Shown: positions 33,909-41,671 of the stretch, piece after piece
How the letters are laid out: every line of letters starts with the position of its first letter
Numbering within the stretch: the first letter of the stretch is position 1
Origin: Bin18 sp965200355
GTDB lineage: Bacteria > Desulfobacterota > Binatia > Bin18
Assembly: GCA_965200355.1 (NCBI GenBank)
Contig: OZ241351.1
Location: 2,170,001 to 2,234,000, forward strand
Reading direction: 5' to 3'
DNA: 64,000 nucleotides
Made by a program: the position numbers and the translations under genes
The notes under the pieces: model-generated
Database searches by the model: none
What the model saw: the letters and a program-made list of their open reading frames with translations, nothing else
What the model was told of the DNA's origin: nothing

Positions 33909-35318
33909 CTAGCCTTTTGGGTGGGTCATATCCGCGGGTCGGACCCAGGCATTGAACTGCTCCGGGCTGAGATGTCCGAGCGACAGTGCCGCCGCGCGCA
34001 GGCTGGTGCCCTCTTTATGCGCCTTTTTGGCAATTTCCGCGGCCTTCTCATAGCCGATATGCGGGTTGAGGGCGGTGACGATCATCAGGGAATCCCGCAG
34101 ATGCTCCTCAATCCGTGGGGTGTTGGGCTCAATGCCGGCCGCGCAGTGGTCGTTGAAGGCCCCACAGGCGTCTGCAATCAGTTGGACCGATTCGAGCAGA
34201 TTATGCACCATGACGGGCTTGAACACATTGAGCTGGAAGTTGCCCTGAGACCCCCCAAAGGCCACCGCGGCATCATTGCCGAACACCTGCACGGCCACCA
34301 TAGTCAGGGCTTCGGACTGGGTTGGATTGACCTTGCCCGGCATAATTGACGACCCCGGCTCGTTCTCCGGGATGAGAATTTCCCCGATGCCGGCCCGTGG
34401 CCCGGACGCCAGCCAGCGCACGTCATTGGCGATCTTCATCAAGGTCCCGGCCAGGGTGCGTAATGAGGCACTGGCCGTGACCATAGCGTCGTGGGCGGAC
34501 AAAGCCGCGAATTTATTAGCCGCGGAGACAAACGGGCGGCCCGTTTCCGCGGCCATCTTTGCCGCGGCCACGTCGCCAAACCGGGGATGGGCGTTGAGGC
34601 CGGTGCCGACCGCGGTTCCGCCTATCGCCAGCTCGCATAAGCCCGGAATCGTGCGCTGGACATCGGCCAGCGCGGCGTCGGTCTGGGCTACCCAGCCGCT
34701 GATTTCCTGGCCCAGGGTGATTGGGGTGGCGTCCTGGAGGTGGGTCCGACCGACCTTGACGACATCCCGAAACCGTTCGGCTTTGGCGTTGAGCGTGTTG
34801 CGCAGTTGCGTAACGGCGGGGAGCAGGACGTCTTCAAGCTGTTCGACCGCGGCGATGTGCATGGCGGTGGGAAAGGTGTCGTTGGAGCTTTGGCCGCGAT
34901 TGACATGATCGTTGGGATGAATCGGCTTTTTGGAGCCCATCTGGCCGCCGGCCAGCTCAATAGCGCGATTGGAGATGACCTCGTTGGCGTTCATATTCGT
35001 CTGGGTGCCGGAGCCGGTCTGAAAGACGACCAGAGGAAAGTGGTCGTCAAGGGTGCCGGCAATCACTTCGTCCGCGGCCTGGACAATCAGAGCAACCTGC
35101 TCCTGGGGAAGCTGGCCGAGTTCGCCATTGGCCAAAGCCGCCCCCTTCTTGAGCACCCCCAGGGCGCGGATAATCGCCCGCGTAAAGCGAAACCGCTCCA
35201 CGCCAATCGGGAAGTTGTTGCGCGAGCGTTCGGTCTGAGCGCCCCAATAGCGGTCTGCGGCCACCTGAATGGCCCCCATACTATCCGTCTCTGTTCGGGT
35301 CTGTAGTGTCTGACTCAT
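33909..35318 (-). CDS. fumC: fumarate hydratase class II
   Basis: A 469-aa class II fumarase, the usual length, converting fumarate and malate in the TCA cycle as an iron-independent homotetramer. Diagnostic segments are TETDSMGAIQVAADRYWGAQTERS, FQTGSGTQTNMNANEV, the RTHLQDATPITLGQE active-site region with its catalytic histidine and the signature GSSIMPGKVNPTQ. The ATG has AGGAGGAG upstream. The genome also encodes an iron-sulfur class I enzyme 160 nt away on the other strand, so the class II enzyme may serve when iron or redox conditions damage the class I one. Confidence 0.95.
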   Translation of the reverse strand: MSQTLQTRTETDSMGAIQVAADRYWGAQTERSRNNFPIGVERFRFTRAIIRALGVLKKGAALANGELGQLPQEQVALIVQAADEVIAGTLDDHFPLVVFQTGSGTQTNMNANEVISNRAIELAGGQMGSKKPIHPNDHVNRGQSSNDTFPTAMHIAAVEQLEDVLLPAVTQLRNTLNAKAERFRDVVKVGRTHLQDATPITLGQEISGWVAQTDAALADVQRTIPGLCELAIGGTAVGTGLNAHPRFGDVAAAKMAAETGRPFVSAANKFAALSAHDAMVTASASLRTLAGTLMKIANDVRWLASGPRAGIGEILIPENEPGSSIMPGKVNPTQSEALTMVAVQVFGNDAAVAFGGSQGNFQLNVFKPVMVHNLLESVQLIADACGAFNDHCAAGIEPNTPRIEEHLRDSLMIVTALNPHIGYEKAAEIAKKAHKEGTSLRAAALSLGHLSPEQFNAWVRPADMTHPKG

Positions 35319-35480
35319 TGAACTCCTCCTGGCTGTGTTCCGTCTCAGCGCCCGGGCCGGTCAAGGCCCGTCGCCGGCAAGCTCCTTACCACGCCTGGAA
35401 TTCCTCGCCAAGATGGCTCCCGCTCCGCAGCCCGACCTAGACAGGCGGGGAGGACTTTGGCAGATTGTCTTGCGCACCCT

Positions 35481-36320
35481 ATGCGCACCATTGAAGCCCG
35501 ACAGATTACGGACACTATTGCCCACCTGTGTATGGAAGCGAATTATCAGTTGGGCGCGGATATGCTGGCGGCGTTTGCGGGTGCGCTCAAGACGGAGCGC
35601 TCGCCAGCCGGCCGCGAAGTCCTGACCATGCTCACAGAGAACGCCCGGTTGCCCGGACCGAGCGGCTGCCGTATTGCCAGGACACCGGGTTTGTTATCTG
35701 TTTTGCCGAGGTCGGACAGGACCTGCATTCAGGGCGGGCTCCTGGAGGAGGCCATTAACGCCGGGGTCCGGTCTGGCTATACCCAAGGCTATTTGCGCGC
35801 CTCCATCGTGGACGACCCCTTTCGGCGCAAGAATACGGGCGATAACACGCCGGCGGTGGTCCATACGCAACTCGTTCCCGGCGACCGACTCTGCCTCAGG
35901 CTGATGGCCAAGGGTGGCGGCTATGAAAACCGCAGTCAGTTCAAAATGTGTACGCCGGCCGAGGGTCTTGCCGGGGTGAAGGCGTTTATTCTCGATTGTC
36001 TCCGCACGGCCGGGCCAGACGCCTGCCCACCGCTGATTGCCGGAGTCGGAATTGGCGGGACGTTCGAGAGAGCGGCCGTCTTATCCAAGCGGGCCTTGTT
36101 TCGCGCTATCGGCACCCCAAACCCGGATGCCGAACTGGCGGCGCTTGAACACGCAATCCTCAGCCAGGCCAATACGCTCGGGATCGGGCCGCAAGGCTAT
36201 GGCGGGGATACGACCGCCTTTGCCATCCATATCAAGACCTACCCGTGTCATATTGCCAGCCTGCCGGTGGCGGTGACTATTGAGTGTCACGCCCACCGCC
36301 ACCAGGAAGCGGTGCTGTAA
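35481..36320 (+). pseudogene. ttdA: fumarate hydratase class I, alpha subunit (two compensating frameshifts)
   Basis: Across most of its 279 aa this matches the alpha subunit of two-subunit iron-sulfur fumarases/tartrate dehydratases: GGLLEEAINAGVRSGYTQGYLR, NTGDNTPAVVHT, MAKGGGYENRS and PPLIAGVGIGGTFERA. Between about 35649 and 35729 the reading frame slips. Frame 0 reads LPGPSGCRIARTPG, but another frame gives TERLPYCQDTGFVICFAEVGQDLH, the conserved segment carrying a cluster-ligating cysteine. One base is missing near 35649 and one extra (or two missing) near 35729, so length and frame are kept overall. As written, the protein would lack the cysteine. It may be damaged, or the assembly may be wrong at two sites. 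Confidence 0.7.
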
Positions 36321-36329
36321 CGCGCCCGG

Positions 36330-36959
36330 ATGTGGGTGGATATACGGATGGCCGCAGGCAGGGCGACGACCGCGATTCGGCTCCTGACTCCGCCATTGGA
36401 CGATATGGATATGGCGAGTTTACGCGCAGGTGAGCGGGTGCGCTTCTCCGGGGTCCTGCTGACCGCCCGCGACGTGGCCCATCAACGGCTGGTGGCGCGC
36501 ATAGACGCGGGGCAGCCCCTCCCGATTGATCTCCGTGGACAGGTCCTATACTACGTGGGTCCAACACCGCCACGGCCAGGCATGGCCAGTGGTTCGGCTG
36601 GACCGACAACGGGGGGACGCATGGATACCTATGCACCCAAGCTCATGGCCCACGGGCTCAAGGGCATGATTGGCAAAGGCGGTCGCTCTCGCGCCGTCCG
36701 CGCGGCAATGCAGCAGCATAGCTGCGTCTATTTTGGTGCGGTCGGCGGGGCCGGGGCGCTCTTGTCCAAATATATTCGGAGTGCAGAGGTGCTGGCCTAC
36801 GAGGATTTGGGGACGGAAGCGATCCGGCGTCTGGTGGTCGAGGACTTCCCCAGCATCGTGATCAATGATGTGTATGGCAATGATGTGTATGAAGACGGAC
36901 GGAGAAAATATGCGCGCGCAGACGAATCCAAACGGTCCGACGAGGGAGTGGCGTTATGA
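36330..36959 (+). CDS. ttdB: fumarate hydratase class I, beta subunit
   Basis: A 209-aa beta subunit of the class I hydro-lyase. Family segments are IRLLTPPLDD, VRFSGVLLTARDVAHQRLV, VLYYVGPTPPRPGM, PTTGGRMDTYAPKLMAHGLKGMIGKG and the late EVLAYEDLGTEAIRRLVVEDFP. It would form the enzyme with the alpha subunit encoded 9 nt upstream. The ATG used here has only CCGG before it; an ATG seven codons on (36351) fits the family N-terminus better and is an alternative. Its TGA overlaps the ATG of the next gene (ATGA), linking fumarase and succinate dehydrogenase translation. Confidence 0.85.
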   Translation: MWVDIRMAAGRATTAIRLLTPPLDDMDMASLRAGERVRFSGVLLTARDVAHQRLVARIDAGQPLPIDLRGQVLYYVGPTPPRPGMASGSAGPTTGGRMDTYAPKLMAHGLKGMIGKGGRSRAVRAAMQQHSCVYFGAVGGAGALLSKYIRSAEVLAYEDLGTEAIRRLVVEDFPSIVINDVYGNDVYEDGRRKYARADESKRSDEGVAL

Positions 36960-37741
36960 GTGAGCAAGCCGTTGCTATGAATAGAGGAGGCCCGACAGAC
37001 AAGACACTCCGCATTGATGCCTGGTGGGTCGAACCGGCGGTCACGGTGGGGATGCTCTCGACGTTTATCATCTATACGACCTGGGCCGCCTTGGTCAATG
37101 AGCATTACTATGCTGCGCCCTATCTGTCTCCGTTCTATTCGCCCTGCCTGAGTACCTCGTGCGCCCATACGACGATTGGCCTGTTCGACTGGCCGCTGTC
37201 GCCGGCCATTCTGATTCTGTGGGCGCCGGCCGGATTTCGCCTGACCTGTTATTACTACCGGAAAGCCTATTACCGTTCGTTCTGGCTGTCCCCGCCGGCC
37301 TGTGCCGTGCAGGATGGCCATGCCCAATACTCCGGAGAAACGCGCTTTCCCCTGTTGATGCAAAACTTGCATCGCTACTTCTTCTATGCCGCCACGCTGG
37401 TTGTTCTTTTTCTGTGGTGGGACGCGCTGTTGGCCTTTCGCTTTCCAACCGCGGACGGTGGAAGCGAGTTTGGCATGGGGCTCGGGACGCTGATCCTGAT
37501 TGCCAACGCGGCCTTTCTGTCCCTGTACTCGTTTTCGTGCCACTCCTGCCGGCACCTGTGTGGCGGTGGCCGCGACGTGCTGTCGCAGTCCCCCCTGCGG
37601 CTCAAGCTGTGGCGTCAGGTCAGCCGTCTCAACGAAAATCATATGCTCTTTGCCTGGATCAGCCTGGTTGGCGTTATGCTGACGGATGTCTATGTCCGCT
37701 TCATATCAATGGGATATATCTCAGACCTGAGGTTCTTCTAA
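36956..37741 (+). CDS. sdhC: succinate dehydrogenase membrane anchor subunit (Sdh1-type, fused)
   Basis: A 261-aa multi-helix membrane protein directly before sdhA and sdhB. Helices are visible at about residues 30-48, 77-95, 144-162, 175-195 and 235-250. Conserved histidines that could bind heme or quinone occur in NLHRYFFYA, SCHSCRHLC and ENHMLFAW. The length and five-helix form resemble the single large anchor of the Sdh1-type complexes known from mycobacteria rather than the small SdhC/SdhD pair. The start is the ATG in the ATGA overlap with the fumarase beta gene. Only 1 nt separates its stop from the sdhA start. Confidence 0.8.
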   Translation: MSEQAVAMNRGGPTDKTLRIDAWWVEPAVTVGMLSTFIIYTTWAALVNEHYYAAPYLSPFYSPCLSTSCAHTTIGLFDWPLSPAILILWAPAGFRLTCYYYRKAYYRSFWLSPPACAVQDGHAQYSGETRFPLLMQNLHRYFFYAATLVVLFLWWDALLAFRFPTADGGSEFGMGLGTLILIANAAFLSLYSFSCHSCRHLCGGGRDVLSQSPLRLKLWRQVSRLNENHMLFAWISLVGVMLTDVYVRFISMGYISDLRFF

Positions 37742-37742
37742 G

Positions 37743-39548
37743 ATGGCAAACGATAAGTACGAGACTCACGAATACGATGTGATCGTGATTGGTGCGGGTG
37801 GGGCAGGGCTCCGCGCGGCCATCGAAGCCTCTGCGGCCGGCGCCAAAACCGCTCTCATCTGTAAATCTCTGCTGGGCAAGGCTCACACGGTGATGGCTGA
37901 GGGCGGCATCGCTGCCGCCCTGCGCAACGTCTACCAAGAGGACAACTGGAAGGTCCACTTCCGGGACACCATGCGCGGCGGCAAGATGCTCAACAACTGG
38001 CGTATGGCCCAGCTCCACGCCCAGGAAGCGCCGGACCGGGTGCTGGAACTCGAAGAGTGGGGGGCGCTGTTTGACCGAACCACAGACGGGCGTATTCTAC
38101 AGCGCGATTTTGGCGGGCACCGCTATGCGCGTCTCGCCCATGTGGGTGACCGGACCGGTCTGGAGATGATCCGCACGCTCCAGCAGCACGCCGTTCATAA
38201 GGGCATTGATGTCTATATGGAGTGCAACATCCAGCGCCTGCTCAAAGACGGCGAGCGGGTGTGTGGGGCGTTTGGGTACTGGCGTGAAAGCGGCAAGTTC
38301 GTCACCTTCAAGGCCAAAGCGACCGTGCTGGCCACCGGCGGGGTGGGCAAAGCCTGGAAGTTTACCTCAAACTCGTGGGAATACACCGGCGACGGAGCCA
38401 CCCTGGCGGCCAATGTCGGGGCCGACCTGATTGATATGGAGATGATCCAGTTTCATCCGACCGGCATGGTCTGGCCCAATAGCGTGCGTGGCATCCTGGT
38501 GACCGAAGGCGTGCGGGGCGACGGCGGCACCCTCAGAAACTCCGAGGGCAAGCGCTTCATGTTCAACTATATTACCGACTACTTCCGGGCAGAAACGGCC
38601 GAGACCGAAGAAGAAGCCGACGCCTGGTATGAGGACAAAACGCATAACCGCCGCACGCCCGACCTGCTGCCGCGTGACGAGGTGGCGCGGGCGATTAACG
38701 CCGAGGTCAAGGCAGGCCGGGGCAGCCCGCACGGCGGGGTTTTTCTGGACATTGCCTCGCGCCGCAGCGCCGAATATATTGCGCGCCGCCTGCCCTCCAT
38801 GCACCATCAGTTCAAGGAGCTGGCCGACGTTGATATTACGCAGGAGCCGATGGAAGTCGGGCCGACCTGCCACTACATCATGGGTGGCGTTCGCGTTGAG
38901 GCCGATACCGCGGCCACAACCGTGCCGGGGCTGTACGCTGCCGGCGAAGTGGCGGCCGGCCTGCACGGAGCCAACCGCCTGGGCGGGAACTCACTGTCTG
39001 ACTTGCTCGTCTTTGGCCGCCGCGCCGGCCTGTCTGCGGCCGACTATGCCCAAAACCTTGCGGGCCATCCCAGCCCGGACGCCGACCAGATCGAACAGTA
39101 CGCCCAGGAACTGCTCGCCCCGTTCAACAACGACGGCGGCGAGAATCCGTATACTGTGCACATGGCCTTGCAGGACTGTATGCAGAATCTGGTCGGGATC
39201 ATCCGCACCGAGAGCGAGCTCAAACAGGCGCAAACCGAGATCGCCCGTCTGAAACAACGCCTGGCCAAGGTGACGGTTGAGGGGCACCGCCAATATAATC
39301 CGGGTTGGAATCTGGCGCTTGATTTGCATTCGCTACTGATGACGGCTGAAGCCACCACCCTGGGAGCCCTGGAGCGCAAAGAGAGCCGGGGCGGTCATAC
39401 CCGCGAAGATCATCCCGGACCCGACCCGGACAAATACGGCAAGATCAATCTGGTGCTGCGACGCAAAGACGGAGAGTTCAGCCTGTCCGAAGAGCCCTTG
39501 CCCGAGATGCCCGACGATCTCAAGGAACTGTTTGAGGAGAGTACATAA
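37743..39548 (+). CDS. sdhA: succinate dehydrogenase/fumarate reductase flavoprotein subunit
   Basis: A 601-aa flavoprotein of complex II. It has the FAD fingerprint VIVIGAGGAGLRAAIEAS, the covalent-FAD histidine region KAHTVMAEGGIAAAL, the catalytic-site segment QFHPTGMVWPN, LVTEGVRGDGGTLRNSEG and HGANRLGGNSLSDLLVFGRRAG. The long C-terminal capping region ends acidic (MPDDLKELFEEST). It oxidises succinate to fumarate and passes electrons to the iron-sulfur subunit. It overlaps the next gene by one base (TAATG) and follows the anchor gene by one base, so the operon is tightly translated. Confidence 0.95.
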   Translation: MANDKYETHEYDVIVIGAGGAGLRAAIEASAAGAKTALICKSLLGKAHTVMAEGGIAAALRNVYQEDNWKVHFRDTMRGGKMLNNWRMAQLHAQEAPDRVLELEEWGALFDRTTDGRILQRDFGGHRYARLAHVGDRTGLEMIRTLQQHAVHKGIDVYMECNIQRLLKDGERVCGAFGYWRESGKFVTFKAKATVLATGGVGKAWKFTSNSWEYTGDGATLAANVGADLIDMEMIQFHPTGMVWPNSVRGILVTEGVRGDGGTLRNSEGKRFMFNYITDYFRAETAETEEEADAWYEDKTHNRRTPDLLPRDEVARAINAEVKAGRGSPHGGVFLDIASRRSAEYIARRLPSMHHQFKELADVDITQEPMEVGPTCHYIMGGVRVEADTAATTVPGLYAAGEVAAGLHGANRLGGNSLSDLLVFGRRAGLSAADYAQNLAGHPSPDADQIEQYAQELLAPFNNDGGENPYTVHMALQDCMQNLVGIIRTESELKQAQTEIARLKQRLAKVTVEGHRQYNPGWNLALDLHSLLMTAEATTLGALERKESRGGHTREDHPGPDPDKYGKINLVLRRKDGEFSLSEEPLPEMPDDLKELFEEST

Positions 39549-40294
39549 TGGCCAGTGAATTTACCATGCGCGTCTGGCGCGGCAACATCTCAGGCGGGGA
39601 GTTCAAGGACTATCGGGTTGAGGCCCAGGAAGGGATGGTCGTCCTGGATGTGATCCACACCATCCAGGCCACGCAGGCACCCGACCTGGCGGTCCGCTGG
39701 AACTGTAAGGCCGGCAAATGTGGCTCGTGCAGTGCCGAGATCAACGGCAAGCCCCGGCTGATGTGCATGACCCGGATGAATCTGTTTGAGCCGGGTGACA
39801 CCATTACGGTCTCGCCCATCAAGACCTTTCCGCTGCTGCGCGACCTGGTGACGGATGTGTCTTTCAACTATGAGAAGGCCAAAAAAATTCCCGCGCTCAG
39901 GCTGAAAGCCAAACAAGCGGACGGCACGCGCCGCATGTATCAGGACGATGTGGACCGGGTGCAGGAATTCCACAAGTGTATTGAGTGCTTTTTATGCCAG
40001 GACGTGTGTCACGTCATCCGCGACCACGAGGACAACAAGCCCGATTTTGCCGGGCCGCGTTCGTTTGTGCGTCTGGCTTCCTTGGAAATGCACCCGCTTG
40101 ACGAGGAGGACCGCCGCGAACTCCTGAAGGTTGACGCCGGGCTGGGCTATTGCAATATCACAAAGTGTTGTACCGAGGTCTGTCCCGAGGGGATCCATAT
40201 CACCGACAACGCGATTATTCCCCTCAAAGAACGGGTCGTTGATGCCTACTACGATCCAGTCATGTGGCTGATGAACAAGCTGACGGGAAAATAA
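39548..40294 (+). CDS. sdhB: succinate dehydrogenase iron-sulfur subunit
   Basis: A 248-aa iron-sulfur protein. The [2Fe-2S] ligands are Cys53, 58, 61 and 73 (CKAGKCGSC...C). The second cluster motif is CIECFLCQDVC at 144-154, and a third set C202/C207/C212 occurs in YCNITKCCTEVCPEG. This matches the two C-terminal clusters of complex II. It carries electrons from the flavoprotein to the membrane anchor. Together with the two upstream genes it forms a compact sdhCAB set preceded by class I fumarase, so successive TCA enzymes are co-expressed. The stop is followed by an AT-rich spacer and a convergent gene. Confidence 0.95.
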   Translation: MASEFTMRVWRGNISGGEFKDYRVEAQEGMVVLDVIHTIQATQAPDLAVRWNCKAGKCGSCSAEINGKPRLMCMTRMNLFEPGDTITVSPIKTFPLLRDLVTDVSFNYEKAKKIPALRLKAKQADGTRRMYQDDVDRVQEFHKCIECFLCQDVCHVIRDHEDNKPDFAGPRSFVRLASLEMHPLDEEDRRELLKVDAGLGYCNITKCCTEVCPEGIHITDNAIIPLKERVVDAYYDPVMWLMNKLTGK

Positions 40295-40364
40295 AAAATA
40301 AGAGAGCCGGGACACTCCCAGCGGCGCCCCGGCCCGTCTGATATCTGACCAATCGAGACCCAAG

Positions 40365-40667
40365 CTAGACTGGCAACTTGGCCATCACCTGTAGGGTTTC
40401 ATCCTCAACACATTCTTCAATGACCGGCACCCATTTCTGGAACTCGGGGTCCTGAGACGCGATTTCCAGGGTGGTCTGGACCGAGTTGGCATCTGGAACC
40501 TCCCACACGTCAACAACGGTGTTCAAACGACCGATGACGTTGAAATAACTCCCGTGGAGCTTCCAGCCGCCGTGTTTTTCCAACTGCGGGGCCAGCGAGC
40601 CGAGCATTTCCGTGAATTTCTGAACCTTGCCGGCTCGAAGTTTGATGTGTGCAAATACGTATGCCAT
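40365..40667 (-). CDS. NIPSNAP/dimeric alpha-beta barrel-like protein
   Basis: A 100-aa single domain with beta-alpha-beta-beta-alpha-beta order (AYVFAHIKLRAGKVQKFTEML, KLHGSYFNVIGRLNTVVDVWEVPDA, EWVPVIEECVE-like segment). This resembles NIPSNAP and antibiotic-biosynthesis-monooxygenase-like ferredoxin-fold proteins. These act as small catabolic enzymes or ligand binders, and the role here is unknown. The ATG has AAAGGAGGC upstream. A second small gene lies just upstream on the same strand, so the two may be co-transcribed. Confidence 0.7.
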   Translation of the reverse strand: MAYVFAHIKLRAGKVQKFTEMLGSLAPQLEKHGGWKLHGSYFNVIGRLNTVVDVWEVPDANSVQTTLEIASQDPEFQKWVPVIEECVEDETLQVMAKLPV

Positions 40668-40725
40668 ACTGCCTCCTTTGGTTAAGGGTTAATAATCTGT
40701 GCTCAGTAAAACGGAAGGGCGAGGA

Positions 40726-40944
40726 CTAATTGCGGTCCACCCAAGCCTTGCCGGTCTGAAGGGCATAGCCGTCGGCTTCTTCCTGGCTGGCAAAGGTCTG
40801 CTCAGTTTCCCGAAGTGGGTAAAATTCATCGACCACCCCGTCAATGAGCCGAAAGACCCGGGCCACGGGTTTCCACGCGCCGTTATCGGTCTGTTTCGAG
40901 CGCGGCTCAATATAAAAGCCCTCATATTCTTCGGTATCCGGCAT
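40726..40944 (-). CDS. hypothetical small protein
   Basis: A 72-aa acidic protein, soluble, with segments GFYIEPRSKQTDNGAWKPVARVFRLIDG and LRETEQTFASQEEADGYALQTGKAWVDRN. The pattern of a two-stranded sheet followed by an amphipathic helix with EADGYAL resembles small proteins of the HlyU/DUF-type found beside metabolic genes, but I cannot name it. GAAGGAGGCAAAG precedes the ATG; a longer frame adds 19 basic codons with no ribosome binding site. It is divergent from the acetyltransferase gene. Confidence 0.6.
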   Translation of the reverse strand: MPDTEEYEGFYIEPRSKQTDNGAWKPVARVFRLIDGVVDEFYPLRETEQTFASQEEADGYALQTGKAWVDRN

Positions 40945-41047
40945 CTTTGCCTCCTTCTTTTTCAGACTATGTTTGTATCGCTTCGGCCGGTGTTCGGTCA
41001 ACGCTGCACTGGTGGAGCGTCACACGCCCGCTGACGGAGAGTGACTT

Positions 41048-41566
41048 ATGCTCATTCGAGCCGAAAAAGAGAGCGACCGGGCGGTCGTCTACCAAATCAA
41101 TGCAACCGCCTTTGAAACGCGCGCCGAGGCCGAGCTTGTGGAAGCCCTGCGTGAAGGCGTACAACCGCTTATTTCGCTCGTAGCCGAGGTGGACGCGGCA
41201 GTTGTCGGTCACATCATGTTCTCGCCGGTGTGGGTGTCGGCAGACCCCAGGCTCAGTCTGATGGGCTTGGCCCCAATGGCAGTAGCCCCGGCATATCAAC
41301 GCCAGGGTATCGGTTCCGCTCTTGTTCGGGCCGGCCTCGAACGCTGCAAGACGCTGGGATGCCGCGCCGTCGTCGTTCTCGGTCATCCGGCGTATTATCC
41401 ACGCTTCGGATTTTTACCGGCCTCCCGGTTTGGACTCCACTGCGAATACACCGTTCCTGATGAGGCGTTTATGGCAATGGAACTGGAGCCTGGAGCCTGT
41501 GATCGGTGTATTCATGCTGGTCAGCCCGGCGTGGTGAAATACCATGCCGCGTTCAGCAAGGTCTAA
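41048..41566 (+). CDS. GNAT family N-acetyltransferase (YhbS-like)
   Basis: A 172-aa acetyltransferase of the YhbS group. The acetyl-CoA pyrophosphate loop is the conserved APAYQRQGIGSALVRAGLERCK (R-x-x-G-x-G/A). The C-terminal segment GHPAYYPRFGFLPASRFGLHCEY and FMAMELEPGA is typical of YhbS proteins, which acetylate a small molecule or protein of unknown identity. The start ATG follows GGAGAGTGACTT. It is alone on this strand, ahead of the large protease gene by about 105 nt. Confidence 0.92.
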   Translation: MLIRAEKESDRAVVYQINATAFETRAEAELVEALREGVQPLISLVAEVDAAVVGHIMFSPVWVSADPRLSLMGLAPMAVAPAYQRQGIGSALVRAGLERCKTLGCRAVVVLGHPAYYPRFGFLPASRFGLHCEYTVPDEAFMAMELEPGACDRCIHAGQPGVVKYHAAFSKV

Positions 41567-41671
41567 CCCTCGGAACGTGTCGCGCATTCCCGGCGTACTC
41601 GTGAACCGCTCCGGGAAGAAGCACACCATACCCGTGGCCGGCTGGTCCTTCCTCACGTATCATGCCAAGCC

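Noticed and set aside
40306..40333. GCCGGG/CCCGGC hairpin after sdhB
   Set aside because: The stem is only 6 bp with a long loop and has no U-run, too weak for a terminator call.
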